Under the pieces are notes generated by a model that saw only the letters and a program-made list of their open reading frames with translations, was not told the DNA's origin and ran no database searches. This document shows, piece after piece, positions 26,772 through 35,425 of a stretch of DNA of 64,000 bases (within the stretch, counting starts at the first letter, position 1; each line of letters opens with the position of its first letter). A program made the translations under genes and the position numbers. This DNA is from CAWCDJ01 sp963836015 (GTDB lineage: Bacteria > Acidobacteriota > Terriglobia > Bryobacterales > Bryobacteraceae), in the NCBI GenBank assembly GCA_963836015.1, contig CAWIIF010000015.1, positions 1,364,001 to 1,428,000 on the forward strand, written 5' to 3'.

Positions 26772-27596
26772 TTACGATGCCTTCGAAAGCGGCTCCGTCA
26801 GCATGCGCGGGCGCAAGTTTTCCTTTCCGAATGCATCGGAGTGCAGGCCCCTACGGTAGATTTCGACCCGCAGCAGCTCTTCCAGCCGGATGTTGCAGAG
26901 CCGCACACGCGAACCGAAGTGATTCAGGAGCGCGAACTGGCTGGGCTTAGTGGGCGCTTCGAAGGTCACCATATTGAGCCCGAACTCTCCCGCGAAGCGG
27001 TCTGCGAGGGCGCCGCTAAAGTGTCCGGAGTCGTCGAACAGGCCGACGCCCTGGGCGCTCTCGCGAGCCTCGACGACCAGTTCGCGGGCACCGGCATCCA
27101 GCCAGCGGTGGCCCTGGGAGATCAATTGCGAGGTGATGTCGGAGCTGAAAGCACCGCCGTGCTTCTTGCCCAGCTCGAACTGTACTTCCAGGCCCCGCTG
27201 GTCGGCCATCTTCATCACTTCCGGCGCGCTCAGGTGCATATCCGTGAAACCTTCGCCGCATTCGATCCGGTTGAAGCCGATATCGGCGCAGAGATCCAGG
27301 TACTCGGGAAGACGTTTTTGGGCTACGGCGATTTCGAAGGGGCCTCCGCCGGTCACGGTAGGCACGCGATAGCGGGCCGCGGCGGCCACCTTTCGGCGGG
27401 TGGCGTCCTCGCTGGCTACCATCCAGCACGCCATCGACACCTTCAGAATCGACATCAGGTGCGAACTCTGATCGAGATGGCCCTCCAGCGTGACCGGGTC
27501 GTAACCCGGGTCGAACGGGCTGGACAGGGGAGGCAGGTCGGCCACGCCGATCATCTTGAGGTAGTCATGGGTGTGCAATTTGTTTTTGTGAATCAT
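26772..27596 (-). CDS. comA: Phosphosulfolactate synthase family protein
   Basis: 274 residues, the usual length for ComA, which forms (2R)-phospho-3-sulfolactate from phosphoenolpyruvate and sulfite. The barrel blocks are recognisable: the DQSSHLMSILKVS region, PTVTGGGPFEIAVAQKR, GFNRIECGEGFTDM, FELGKKHGGAFSSD (lysines near the substrate site in the family) and LVVEARESAQGVGLFDDSG. The gene lies directly behind the polysaccharide deacetylase gene and ahead of comB, all on the minus strand. Its presence in an exopolysaccharide operon is unusual. Confidence 0.88.
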   Translation of the reverse strand: MIHKNKLHTHDYLKMIGVADLPPLSSPFDPGYDPVTLEGHLDQSSHLMSILKVSMACWMVASEDATRRKVAAAARYRVPTVTGGGPFEIAVAQKRLPEYLDLCADIGFNRIECGEGFTDMHLSAPEVMKMADQRGLEVQFELGKKHGGAFSSDITSQLISQGHRWLDAGARELVVEARESAQGVGLFDDSGHFSGALADRFAGEFGLNMVTFEAPTKPSQFALLNHFGSRVRLCNIRLEELLRVEIYRRGLHSDAFGKENLRPRMLTEPLSKAS

Positions 27597-27632
27597 GGTC
27601 CGTTTTCCTTTCCAAGCAGGGTCTGGCCCGGT

Positions 27633-28642
27633 TCACGCCCCCCGCCGGACGTCGCCGGCGAAGGTCTCCCGGCTCAGCTCGGTTCGTGCGGCAACTTCGC
27701 TCATGGTCAGGACGTCTACGTCGCCCTGGCCGCGGGCACGGAGCAGGCGCTCCAGCATGTCGTCGAACAGGGAAAAGCCCGCAGGGGACTCGGCGAGATT
27801 TTCGGGGTGCAGGCAGAAGTGGAATATGCCGCGATAGCGGGCCGCCGCGTCCACGCCGCGGCTGAACCGCTCGACGCGCGAGCGCGGGTGGATGGTGCGG
27901 CACCTGGCCGGCCCGATCGGATAAAGAAAGAGCGACGCCGGAATGTTCCACAAGCCCCGGCAGCGTCTCTTGCGGCCACACCAGCGACGGTGTCGCCCAG
28001 CGTCAGCTCGTTGATGGCGCGCAGCATCGCTCCGGGAATGGTCGAGCCAAGGCGGTGCGCGAGCGAAGTCGTGCGTCCGCGGTAGCTGCGGATTCCGTGC
28101 CGGAGCAGCAGTTCGTGGTGCGCCTCCCGCTCGCGTCCGAAGGAGAAGGAGAGCGGCTGCACACGAACCTGCCGCAGGGCCTTCAGGCCCTCGACGAGCT
28201 CCCACTCCACGACATCCTGGGTGGCGCGCTCGTCGGTCCAGATGAAATGGGTCAACCCCCCGTGCAGTCCGATCTCCTGATGGGGGCTTGCCGCGCGCAG
28301 GCGCTCCACGAACGACTGGCGGTACCACAGCGGCATGGTGGTTTCGTTTCCGACGGGAATGTGGGCCACCCAGGCGGCGGGCAGACCGGCCATGCGGCGG
28401 TCGCGCGCGCCGCGGCTGCCGCGCAGGCTCATGCCGCCCACTACGAACCAGGTGGCGCTTACGCCGGCGGCGCAAAGCGCGGCCAGCAATCTGTCGTGGG
28501 CGCCCAGCGCGTCGGGGTAGCGGCTGTCGAAGCGGGGCCCGTCCAGCAGATCGAGATATCCCCATCTTTGTTCGGTGTCGATCGACAGAATCACTACGCC
28601 GCGTTCCAGAGAGCCGCGATCGTGGCGGGAATCGGTTTGCAT
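27633..28642 (-). pseudogene. Polysaccharide deacetylase-like gene with two frameshifts
   Basis: From the ATG at 28642 the frame reads a deacetylase of the NodB-like fold: ILSIDTEQRWG with the metal-binding Asp, EIGLHGGLTHF as the HxxxH motif, and SFSFGREREAH. Near 27980 one extra base shifts it to LVWPQETLPGL, and an extra G in a GGGG run near 27950 shifts it again to LWNIPASLFLYPIGPA, which continues to the stop at 27633 (RGIFHFCLHPENLAESPAGF). Removing both bases restores one protein of about 335 residues. Because the flanking operon is intact, uncorrected sequencing errors are as likely as real inactivation. It would deacetylate or trim the polymer. Confidence 0.7.
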
Positions 28643-28651
28643 GAAAGCACC

Positions 28652-29911
28652 TCAGCGGCCGGGGCCGCGACTCACCGCGGGCTCGCCAAAACCTCCGGCA
28701 GCGCGCGGCCACGATGGCCGGTGGTCCTGCCGGTAAAGCCGGAGGGTCGAAAGAAACACATCCGCGACGCCCTCGATATCCTCGTCATACAGGGATGCGT
28801 GATTGGGCAGCGTGATCAGGCGGTCCGCCACGGATTCGGCCACCGGGCAGCCGCCCCGATATCCGAACTGCCGGCATGCTTCGACCACGTCGCAGTAGAT
28901 TGCGGAGGTATCGACGAACTTCCCCCACATGGCGCTGCGGATCGCCGCGCGCTCGTCGCGGTCACGCAGCAGGACGGGAAACAGATGATAGTTGTAGCGG
29001 GCTCCCGGCCGCTCTCTCGGCAAGACCACGTCTTCCACACCGCTGAGCCGCGAGAGCAGGCGCAGGCTGTTGGCGCGCTGCAGCTCGACTCTCTCCGGAA
29101 AACGCGTAACCTGGCGGGAAGCGACGGCTGCGTATGGACGCTGGATCGCCCTCAGGTCGAGCGACGGCTCGAGCAGGGCCCAGCGCTCGGCCCACCAGCG
29201 CATCGGGCGCCCGAGGAAGCCGTAGAGCTTCCGGCGGAATACCGATGCTTTCGACCCTTGAAGGATGAGGCTGCGCAGTTCCACCAGGCGCGATCGGGGA
29301 GCCAGGGTTTCCGCCAGCTCCGCCAGTCTCCACGCCAGCAGGGCGTCGTTGACCAAGGCCAGCCCGCCGCCGCCCGCGGGCCAGTACTTGGTGGAGGCGA
29401 AGCTGTAGAACGCCGCCCGTCCAAACCACCCGGCCATCCGCCCGTTCAGAAAGCTGAGCGGGGCGTGCGCGGCGTCTTCGATCACCGGGACGTTCCCGGC
29501 GGCGGACAGCAGGGCCGGCATATCCGCCATCTGTCCGAAGATGTGGACCGCTACCAGCGCCGAAAACCGGCCCCGCGCGGCCTCGACCGATTTCGGGTCG
29601 ACCGTCAGGTACCGCCGGTCGATATCGACGAACACCGGCCGGTGGCCGGCCGCGACGATGGCCCTGACCAGCGAAGGATCCGTAAACAGCGGGACCGCAA
29701 CTCCCGATCCGGGCTCGAGCTGAAGCGCGCGCAGCAGCAGCAGCAGGGCTTGCCTGCCGCTCGAAGTCCAGAATTTCGGACTGTCGCCGAGCAGCGCGAA
29801 CGCCGCCGGAGGCGGAGCGCCGCGGAAGATCGCCACCAACGCGGCCATAAAATCCGCGGCCGTGTAGGGGAGGGCAAATCGGGGAATCGAGTGCAGTCGG
29901 GAAATGGGCAT
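28652..29911 (-). CDS. DegT/DnrJ/EryC1-family PLP enzyme
   Basis: 419 residues. The PLP-binding lysine is Lys175 in FASTKYWPAGGGG, and VIEDAAHAPLS is the cofactor-stacking region. The family transaminates keto-sugars on nucleotide carriers, giving amino sugars, but this sequence is divergent, with an extra basic insert after residue 200, so a non-sugar substrate is possible. It sits between the FemAB-like gene (4-base gap) and the deacetylase gene. A second family member at 32849-34081 is closer to typical sugar aminotransferases. Confidence 0.82.
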   Translation of the reverse strand: MPISRLHSIPRFALPYTAADFMAALVAIFRGAPPPAAFALLGDSPKFWTSSGRQALLLLLRALQLEPGSGVAVPLFTDPSLVRAIVAAGHRPVFVDIDRRYLTVDPKSVEAARGRFSALVAVHIFGQMADMPALLSAAGNVPVIEDAAHAPLSFLNGRMAGWFGRAAFYSFASTKYWPAGGGGLALVNDALLAWRLAELAETLAPRSRLVELRSLILQGSKASVFRRKLYGFLGRPMRWWAERWALLEPSLDLRAIQRPYAAVASRQVTRFPERVELQRANSLRLLSRLSGVEDVVLPRERPGARYNYHLFPVLLRDRDERAAIRSAMWGKFVDTSAIYCDVVEACRQFGYRGGCPVAESVADRLITLPNHASLYDEDIEGVADVFLSTLRLYRQDHRPSWPRAAGGFGEPAVSRGPGR

Positions 29912-29915
29912 GGTG

Positions 29916-30839
29916 TCAGAGCCGTCCAGATGAGCGGGCTCCCTCCAAAACGGTTTCGAGGGTTTCGAGTTGTTGATAATCGCGCCGGAACCGCCGCGCG
30001 ACCTTCACGGCGGCCCGTGCCGCGGGGAAGTTCAGTACGGTGTCGAGTACTGGGTGAAGGTGTATGGCCGAGCGGTGCGGAATCAATTCGTAGCCGAACC
30101 GGAGTTTATATTCATGCAAACCGTCGGCCGAAAAAAGCGGCACATACCCGTAGGAAACGGCTTCGATCGATGGGTCGGCAAGGGTTTCCTTCGTCACCGT
30201 GTATGTGAGCACGTGATTCGGAAAATTCGGCAGATCTTCGTGGCGCGACATCTGGTGCAGGATGTGGAGCCAGCGGTCTTCGCGGCACGTCACCATGTAA
30301 GCCGCGATTCGCTTCCCGGCGAACGCCGCGGGGCAGGAGATCTCCGGGCAGGCGAATGCCGCATCCACGAGCCTCTCCCATTGCCGGCGCTCACCGAATT
30401 CCGCGTCGTAGCGCCCCTGGCGCGCCATCGTGCTCAAATTTAGCTCGCAGCCTTGTTCGAGGAGCTCGGCTTTTTCCGCGGGCCTGATTTCGAAGCACTG
30501 GAGCCCGCGGCGCACCCGCGGCCGGTGCTTGACGTGCACGGACCCGAGGTCGTAACGGCGCCCCCGGAGCACGTAGATGCCGCTTTCGAGACCGCTCCAC
30601 TCCATAGAGGGGAAGCGGGCGCCGAAGACGCGCGCTTCGCGAAGCATCCGGCGCAGCTCTCCGGGATCGGGGTTCAACATGGCCTGGTAAGGCAGGCTCA
30701 TGAGAAATCGCCCCGGGACTGTGTACCAGAGCGCGCCGCAGGCTCGAATGATCTGACGCCCCCGCAGTTCCAGGAACCTTGCCAGGACGCTTCCCGGAAG
30801 CTCGGTGAGCGCGGTGTCTTGAACCGATGGAGCAAGCAT
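29916..30839 (-). CDS. FemAB/GNAT-like acyltransferase
   Basis: 307 residues. The C-terminal half resembles the GNAT fold used by FemAB-like proteins of polysaccharide operons: FAGKRIAAYMVTCREDRWLHILHQMSRHED in two adjacent strands, then EAVSYGYVPLFSADGLHEYKLRFGYELIP, which is the usual end of an acetyltransferase domain. No single catalytic residue is diagnostic. In this context it probably transfers an acyl or aminoacyl group to a sugar amine or lipid carrier. It lies between the dehydratase gene and a DegT gene, without large gaps. Confidence 0.6.
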   Translation of the reverse strand: MLAPSVQDTALTELPGSVLARFLELRGRQIIRACGALWYTVPGRFLMSLPYQAMLNPDPGELRRMLREARVFGARFPSMEWSGLESGIYVLRGRRYDLGSVHVKHRPRVRRGLQCFEIRPAEKAELLEQGCELNLSTMARQGRYDAEFGERRQWERLVDAAFACPEISCPAAFAGKRIAAYMVTCREDRWLHILHQMSRHEDLPNFPNHVLTYTVTKETLADPSIEAVSYGYVPLFSADGLHEYKLRFGYELIPHRSAIHLHPVLDTVLNFPAARAAVKVARRFRRDYQQLETLETVLEGARSSGRL

Positions 30840-30857
30840 GGAGAACCCCCCAAGTGG

Positions 30858-32852
30858 TTACTGCTCACAGGCTATCGGCGGCGCGGATACGCCCCGCCGG
30901 ACGACCTTGCGGGAGTCGCCGCCCGCTTCCCGCAGAGACAACGGCGAAGGCACCAGGCTTGGCGCGGGAGAGGGCAGGAGGTCCGGTTGCGCCGCCCACG
31001 CTCCGGCCGGGTTGTATTCCGGCACCAGTTTCCGGAGATGCGCGATGATCTCCGGCTCCTGTCGAACGGCGACCAGTTCCTCCAGCTCTCCGATCCAGGC
31101 GGCGATGGTCCTCCATGCCAGGGGCTCTTCGCGAATGATATGCATCTTGTCCTGATAGGTGGCTGTCAGGCCTTTGCTTTGGCCGTTGATTTCCTCAATC
31201 AACTTTTCGCCCGGCCGCAGTCCGGTGAACTGAATCTCGACATCCTCGTAGGGCACCAGGCCGGCCAGCCGGATCATGTTCTCGGCGAGGTCCAAAATCC
31301 GGATCGGCTCCCCCATGTCCAGAACGAAGATTTCCGAGCCTTCGCTCCGGGTCCAGGCTTGAACCACCAGGGAGACCGCTTCGGAGATCGTCATGAAGAA
31401 GCGGCGCGCCTCCGGGTGTGTCACTTTCACCGGTCCGCCCGCGGCGATTTGCGCCTGAAAAATCGGCACGACGCTTCCGTTGCTGCCGAGCACGTTTCCG
31501 AAGCGCACCGAAACGCATTTGGTCTCTCCGCCGCCCGGCGGCCGAGACGAAACGATGCGCTCGCAAACGCGCTTGGTCGCGCCCATCACGCAGGCCGGAT
31601 TGACCGCCTTGTCGGAGGAGATCATCAGGAAGCTCTCCACCCCGTGGCGCCAGCTCGTGTTCACGATATTCCACGTGCCGAGAATGTTGTTGCGGACTGC
31701 TTCGAGAACGTGCGATTCCATCATGGGCACGTGCTTATAAGCGGCAGCATGGAAAACGGCGTCCACCGAATGTCGCTCCAGCAGCTCGGAAAGACGGCCG
31801 CGGTCCCGAATGTCACCAAGGGCAGGGTAGAGCTCGAGCTTCGGATAGGTCTCCCTCAGCTCGTTTTCGATCCTGAACAGTTCGCTCTCTCCGTGGTCGA
31901 AGATGACCAGGCTCGCCGGCCCGAAAAGGGCCACCTGCCGGCACAACTCCGAGCCGATGGAGCCGGCGGCGCCGGTCACCAGGATCGAACGTCCGGCGAT
32001 GCGCTCTCGGACGAGCTTCTCGTCGAGCTGCACGGGTTGCCGGCCCAGCAGGTCCTTGACGGAGAGGTTGCGTACCGATGACGTCAGGACCTTCCCGCTG
32101 AGCAGCTCCTCGATCCGCGGGACTGTCCGGCAGGCGATCCTGGCGGCGCGGCAGTTTGCCAGCGCCTCGCGCATCTGGGGGCCCGTGGAGGAAGGCATGG
32201 CGATGATGATCTCTTTCACCGCCGGTCCAAGCCGGTTCAGGTCGTGCACCACGGCCGCCGCATCGCGTCCCGTACCGAGCACCGGCGCGCCCAGGATCAG
32301 CGCGCTCCGCTTCTGGGGGTCATCGTCCAGGAAACCCTTCACGTCGTACTGGCTCGAGCGATTGGAGTGGATCTCGCGAGCCAGCTCCGCCCCGGCGCTG
32401 CCGGCTCCGTAGATGAGGATGCCGGTTCGCTCCGGCCCGGACGTATCGCGGGTGAACGCCTCACGGCGGATACGAACCGAGAATCGCACAAGCGCGGTGG
32501 CCACGAAACAGACCAGCGCGTCAATCACAATCACGGACCGCGGCATGGAAGCCCCGATCCAGAGCATCGACATCGCGGCAAAGAGAATCGATCCAGCAAG
32601 GTTGCCGAGAAACACCATGTGCAGATCCGGAAGGCTCGCGAACCGGCGCAAGCCGCGGTAGAAACCGGCCCACTCGAAGACCGGCAGTTTCACAAGGACA
32701 GCGATCAGCAGGGCTTGCTTCACGACCGTGTCCAGAGCGCCCGGAATGGATAGATCGAATTTCAGAAGGAAAGCAGCGATCACCGACAGCCCGACAGCGG
32801 CCAGGTGACAAGCACGCTCAAGCCAGATATCCAAGTGCCGACGGTTTATCAT
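30858..32852 (-). CDS. Membrane-bound nucleotide-sugar 4,6-dehydratase (CapD/WbpM type)
   Basis: 664 residues. The N-terminus has four transmembrane helices (about residues 10-125). A first Rossmann-like domain with GAGSAGAELARE is followed by the catalytic short-chain dehydrogenase domain with ILVTGAAGSIGSELCRQ and SSDKAVNPACVMGATKR, where Met replaces the usual Tyr, as in WbpM-type enzymes. It converts a UDP-N-acetyl sugar to the 4-keto-6-deoxy form, the substrate for a DegT aminotransferase. It overlaps the upstream aminotransferase gene by four bases (ATGA, 32849-32852). Confidence 0.9.
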   Translation of the reverse strand: MINRRHLDIWLERACHLAAVGLSVIAAFLLKFDLSIPGALDTVVKQALLIAVLVKLPVFEWAGFYRGLRRFASLPDLHMVFLGNLAGSILFAAMSMLWIGASMPRSVIVIDALVCFVATALVRFSVRIRREAFTRDTSGPERTGILIYGAGSAGAELAREIHSNRSSQYDVKGFLDDDPQKRSALILGAPVLGTGRDAAAVVHDLNRLGPAVKEIIIAMPSSTGPQMREALANCRAARIACRTVPRIEELLSGKVLTSSVRNLSVKDLLGRQPVQLDEKLVRERIAGRSILVTGAAGSIGSELCRQVALFGPASLVIFDHGESELFRIENELRETYPKLELYPALGDIRDRGRLSELLERHSVDAVFHAAAYKHVPMMESHVLEAVRNNILGTWNIVNTSWRHGVESFLMISSDKAVNPACVMGATKRVCERIVSSRPPGGGETKCVSVRFGNVLGSNGSVVPIFQAQIAAGGPVKVTHPEARRFFMTISEAVSLVVQAWTRSEGSEIFVLDMGEPIRILDLAENMIRLAGLVPYEDVEIQFTGLRPGEKLIEEINGQSKGLTATYQDKMHIIREEPLAWRTIAAWIGELEELVAVRQEPEIIAHLRKLVPEYNPAGAWAAQPDLLPSPAPSLVPSPLSLREAGGDSRKVVRRGVSAPPIACEQ

Positions 32853-34081
32853 AAAGATCTCTTAGAAGTTGCTGTGGCCCGGCCGCCTGGCCAAACGCCA
32901 CAGGTCTTGATTACTCTTGAATGCTCCACGACGTCCCGCACGCACCGGGCGACATATTGGACTTGCTCTTCGGTCATCCCGGGGTACAGCGGGAGGGAGA
33001 CGATCCGCGGGTACAGCTCGATGGCGCGCGAGCAGGAGCAGCGCGCCGGCAGCAGTCCGGCAAAGAACGAGTGCAGGGGGATGGGGATGAAGTGAACGCT
33101 GGCGCCGATTCCCTTGCACCGCAGCTCGCGGATGAATTCCCCCCGATCGATCGTGAGTTTTTGCAGATGCAGACGCAGAATGTACAGGTGCCATGCATGC
33201 CGGGAGCGCGGGTGGTCGGGCGGAGTCTCGACTTCTTCCACATCGGCGAAGGCGCGGTGGTACATGCCTGCCAGAATGGTGCGCCGCTCGATGAACGACT
33301 CGAGCTTACGCAGTTGGTGAATGCCGACGGCGGCCTGCAGATCGCTCAGGTTGTACTTGAATCCGTGGGCGGACACATCGTAGTGCCAGTCTCCGTCCGC
33401 GCCGTAGCGGTTCCAGGCATCGTGGCTCATGCCGTGCAAGGACAGCATTCGCATAGCGCCGGCCAGCCGGGGAAGGGGAGTCGTGATCATGCCTCCTTCG
33501 CCGGTGGTGAGGTTCTTGGTGGCGTAGAAGCTGAACGCCACAGCGTCGCTGGCGGTTCCCATGCCCGCCGGCCCCGCGCCGATCGGGCGCCCGTCGTACC
33601 AGGCACCCGCCGCGTGGGCGGCATCTTCGACCACCGCCAGGCCGCGTTCCTGTGCGATCGACCAGATCGCCTTCATGTCGCACGGCAAGCCGGCCAGATG
33701 TACCGGGATGATGGCGCGTGTCCGGCCGGTAAGCCGCCTTCGGATCTCCTCGGGGTCGATATTGCCGTCCGCCCCGATATCGGCCATCACGGGCGTGGCT
33801 CCCACATGCAGAATGGCCTGGACCGTGGAGCAGAACGTCATCGGCGAAGTAATCACTTCGTCGCCCGGGCCGATTTTCAAGGCAGCGAGCGCGAGGTGCA
33901 GCCCGGCGGTCGCCGAATTCACGGCCAACGCGTTCGGGGCGCCGGTATACTCCATGAACTCGCGCTCGAAGCAAGCCACCCGCGGCCCGGTAGTCAGCCA
34001 CCCCGAGCGGAGCGTTTCGACGACTTCGCGGATCTCTTCTTCGCCGATCGAAGGGCGGTGGAAGGGTATGAAATCAGTCAT
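32849..34081 (-). CDS. DegT-family sugar aminotransferase
   Basis: 410 residues with a canonical sequence: FHRPSIGEEEIREVVETLRSGWLTTGP in two blocks at the start, AVNSATAGLHLALAALKIGPGDEV, VEDAAHAAGA, and the PLP lysine Lys189 in FSFYATKNLTTGEGG. It is expected to transaminate the 4-keto sugar made by the neighbouring dehydratase, giving a 4-amino-4,6-dideoxy sugar. It overlaps the phosphoglycosyl transferase gene by eight bases at one end and the dehydratase gene by four at the other. Confidence 0.92.
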   Translation of the reverse strand: MTDFIPFHRPSIGEEEIREVVETLRSGWLTTGPRVACFEREFMEYTGAPNALAVNSATAGLHLALAALKIGPGDEVITSPMTFCSTVQAILHVGATPVMADIGADGNIDPEEIRRRLTGRTRAIIPVHLAGLPCDMKAIWSIAQERGLAVVEDAAHAAGAWYDGRPIGAGPAGMGTASDAVAFSFYATKNLTTGEGGMITTPLPRLAGAMRMLSLHGMSHDAWNRYGADGDWHYDVSAHGFKYNLSDLQAAVGIHQLRKLESFIERRTILAGMYHRAFADVEEVETPPDHPRSRHAWHLYILRLHLQKLTIDRGEFIRELRCKGIGASVHFIPIPLHSFFAGLLPARCSCSRAIELYPRIVSLPLYPGMTEEQVQYVARCVRDVVEHSRVIKTCGVWPGGRATATSKRSL

Positions 34082-34748
34082 CGAAACCGGCTCCTGCGCT
34101 GAAGGTTCTGCAGATACGATCGGGATCGATCTTCCGCGGAAGGAAGCTGTAACGAACGGTCAGCAGGATCAGCTTCAGGTCTTGCCGGAACGATCTTGAC
34201 CGGAGGTACGACAGGTTCAACAGGAGCTTGGCTGGAAGTACCTGGTTGCGGTATACGGTCTCCGGATCGCCGGATGCTCCCAGCATGCGCTCCTCGTCTC
34301 GATAGATCAGGCTGGCGAGATCGGTGATGCCGGGCCGAACCTGCAGGACGGCCTGCCAGATGGGAGCGTCGAGATGCACGTATTCCGGTACTTCGGGTCG
34401 AGGCCCGACCAGGCTCATGTCGCCTCTCAGAACATTGAATAACTGCGGCAGCTCGTCGAGCTTGAACCTTCGGAGCACTGCGCCGGCCCGCGTTATGCGG
34501 CAATCGCCGACCGCGGTGACCGCGGAGCCGCGGCTGCCGGCACGCATGGTGCGAAGTTTCCAGATGCGGAACCGCTTGCCCATGCGGCCGATTCGTATCT
34601 GGTTGAAGAAGACAGGCCGGCCGTCGTCGCAGAGGATCAGGACCGCGAGCACGGCAAAGAGGGGCGCCAGCAACAACATCCCGGCCGCGGCGCAAACGGT
34701 GTCGAAGAGTCTTCGGGCGCTGGGCAGCCGGATTCGCGCGCGCGTCAT
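34074..34748 (-). CDS. Monotopic phosphoglycosyl transferase (undecaprenyl-phosphate sugar transferase)
   Basis: 224 residues. The N-terminal re-entrant hydrophobic helix is followed by FFNQIRIGRMGKRFRIWKLRTM and DELPQLFNVLRGDMSLVGPRPEVPEY, the signatures of the PglC/WcaJ C-terminal catalytic domain, including the Asp-Glu pair in KLDELPQL. It transfers the first sugar phosphate to undecaprenyl phosphate and so primes repeat-unit assembly. It lacks the extra N-terminal helices of WcaJ, as in PglC. Its start overlaps the GNAT stop by four bases. Confidence 0.92.
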   Translation of the reverse strand: MTRARIRLPSARRLFDTVCAAAGMLLLAPLFAVLAVLILCDDGRPVFFNQIRIGRMGKRFRIWKLRTMRAGSRGSAVTAVGDCRITRAGAVLRRFKLDELPQLFNVLRGDMSLVGPRPEVPEYVHLDAPIWQAVLQVRPGITDLASLIYRDEERMLGASGDPETVYRNQVLPAKLLLNLSYLRSRSFRQDLKLILLTVRYSFLPRKIDPDRICRTFSAGAGFDD

Positions 34749-35425
34749 AAGATGCCCCCGCTATCTTCTTCAGCTGCGCGTTCGATGACATACTCGTTCA
34801 TCCAACGCCCCTTACGCTGCAGAAACCGCCGCCTGTGCTCAAAGCCGGATCTCTTGTAGAAGGTGTTGGCCTGATCGTTTCCGTCCGCGTCGGTAGTCAG
34901 ATAGACGTAGCGAGCATCCATGGACCATGCCTGCGCCAGGAACGCGCGGATCAGGGCCTTGCCCAGCTTGGCCCCCGCGGCTTCCGGCGCCACCGCGATC
35001 GACGACAGCTCGCACGAACGCGCCGGCGCGTGTGACGCCGACTCCTGAATACGGTGCACTCCGTACAACACTCCGGCCGCCAGAGACGGGTGCCGCAACA
35101 TGGCGGCTAGCGCCGGCCGTACGAAGGTCCGCCGGGCCCGCCACATTTCCCGGTAGAATTCGGCCGGATCCACGAAGCCGCAGGCGAATCCGTCCAACTC
35201 TCCCCGGCCTTCGCTCACCAGCACGATTCCGGTGGCGTAGTTGAGGACAAGCTCGTAATACCGCCGGAGGAATTCACTCCCCAGCCGGGTCAGGAAGAAG
35301 TGGCTGAAGGCCTTTTGATGAATGGCGACGATGCCAGGAAGGTCCTGCCGGGCGGCTTGCCGCACCGTGGCGCTATCGCTGCTGCCGGTCCGCGCCCACT
35401 CATTGAGCGGGAACATCTGCGTCAT
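34745..35425 (-). CDS. GNAT-family acetyltransferase
   Basis: 226 residues from the ATG at 35425, which has a purine-rich GGCGGAGGC just upstream and overlaps the stop of the glycosyltransferase gene (ATGA at 35422-35425). A longer frame to 35662 lies within that gene and is rejected. The acetyl-CoA loop region is ELSSIAVAPEAAGAKLGKALI, followed by YVYLTTDADGNDQANTFYKRSGF, typical of GNAT enzymes. Next to sugar aminotransferases, N-acylation of an amino sugar is the likely role, but this is inference. Confidence 0.82.
   Translation of the reverse strand: MTQMFPLNEWARTGSSDSATVRQAARQDLPGIVAIHQKAFSHFFLTRLGSEFLRRYYELVLNYATGIVLVSEGRGELDGFACGFVDPAEFYREMWRARRTFVRPALAAMLRHPSLAAGVLYGVHRIQESASHAPARSCELSSIAVAPEAAGAKLGKALIRAFLAQAWSMDARYVYLTTDADGNDQANTFYKRSGFEHRRRFLQRKGRWMNEYVIERAAEEDSGGIL

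Noticed and set aside
28055..30208. 717-codon plus-strand frame across the DegT and deacetylase genes
   Set aside because: Composition and lack of motifs mark it as a shadow of the minus-strand coding frames.
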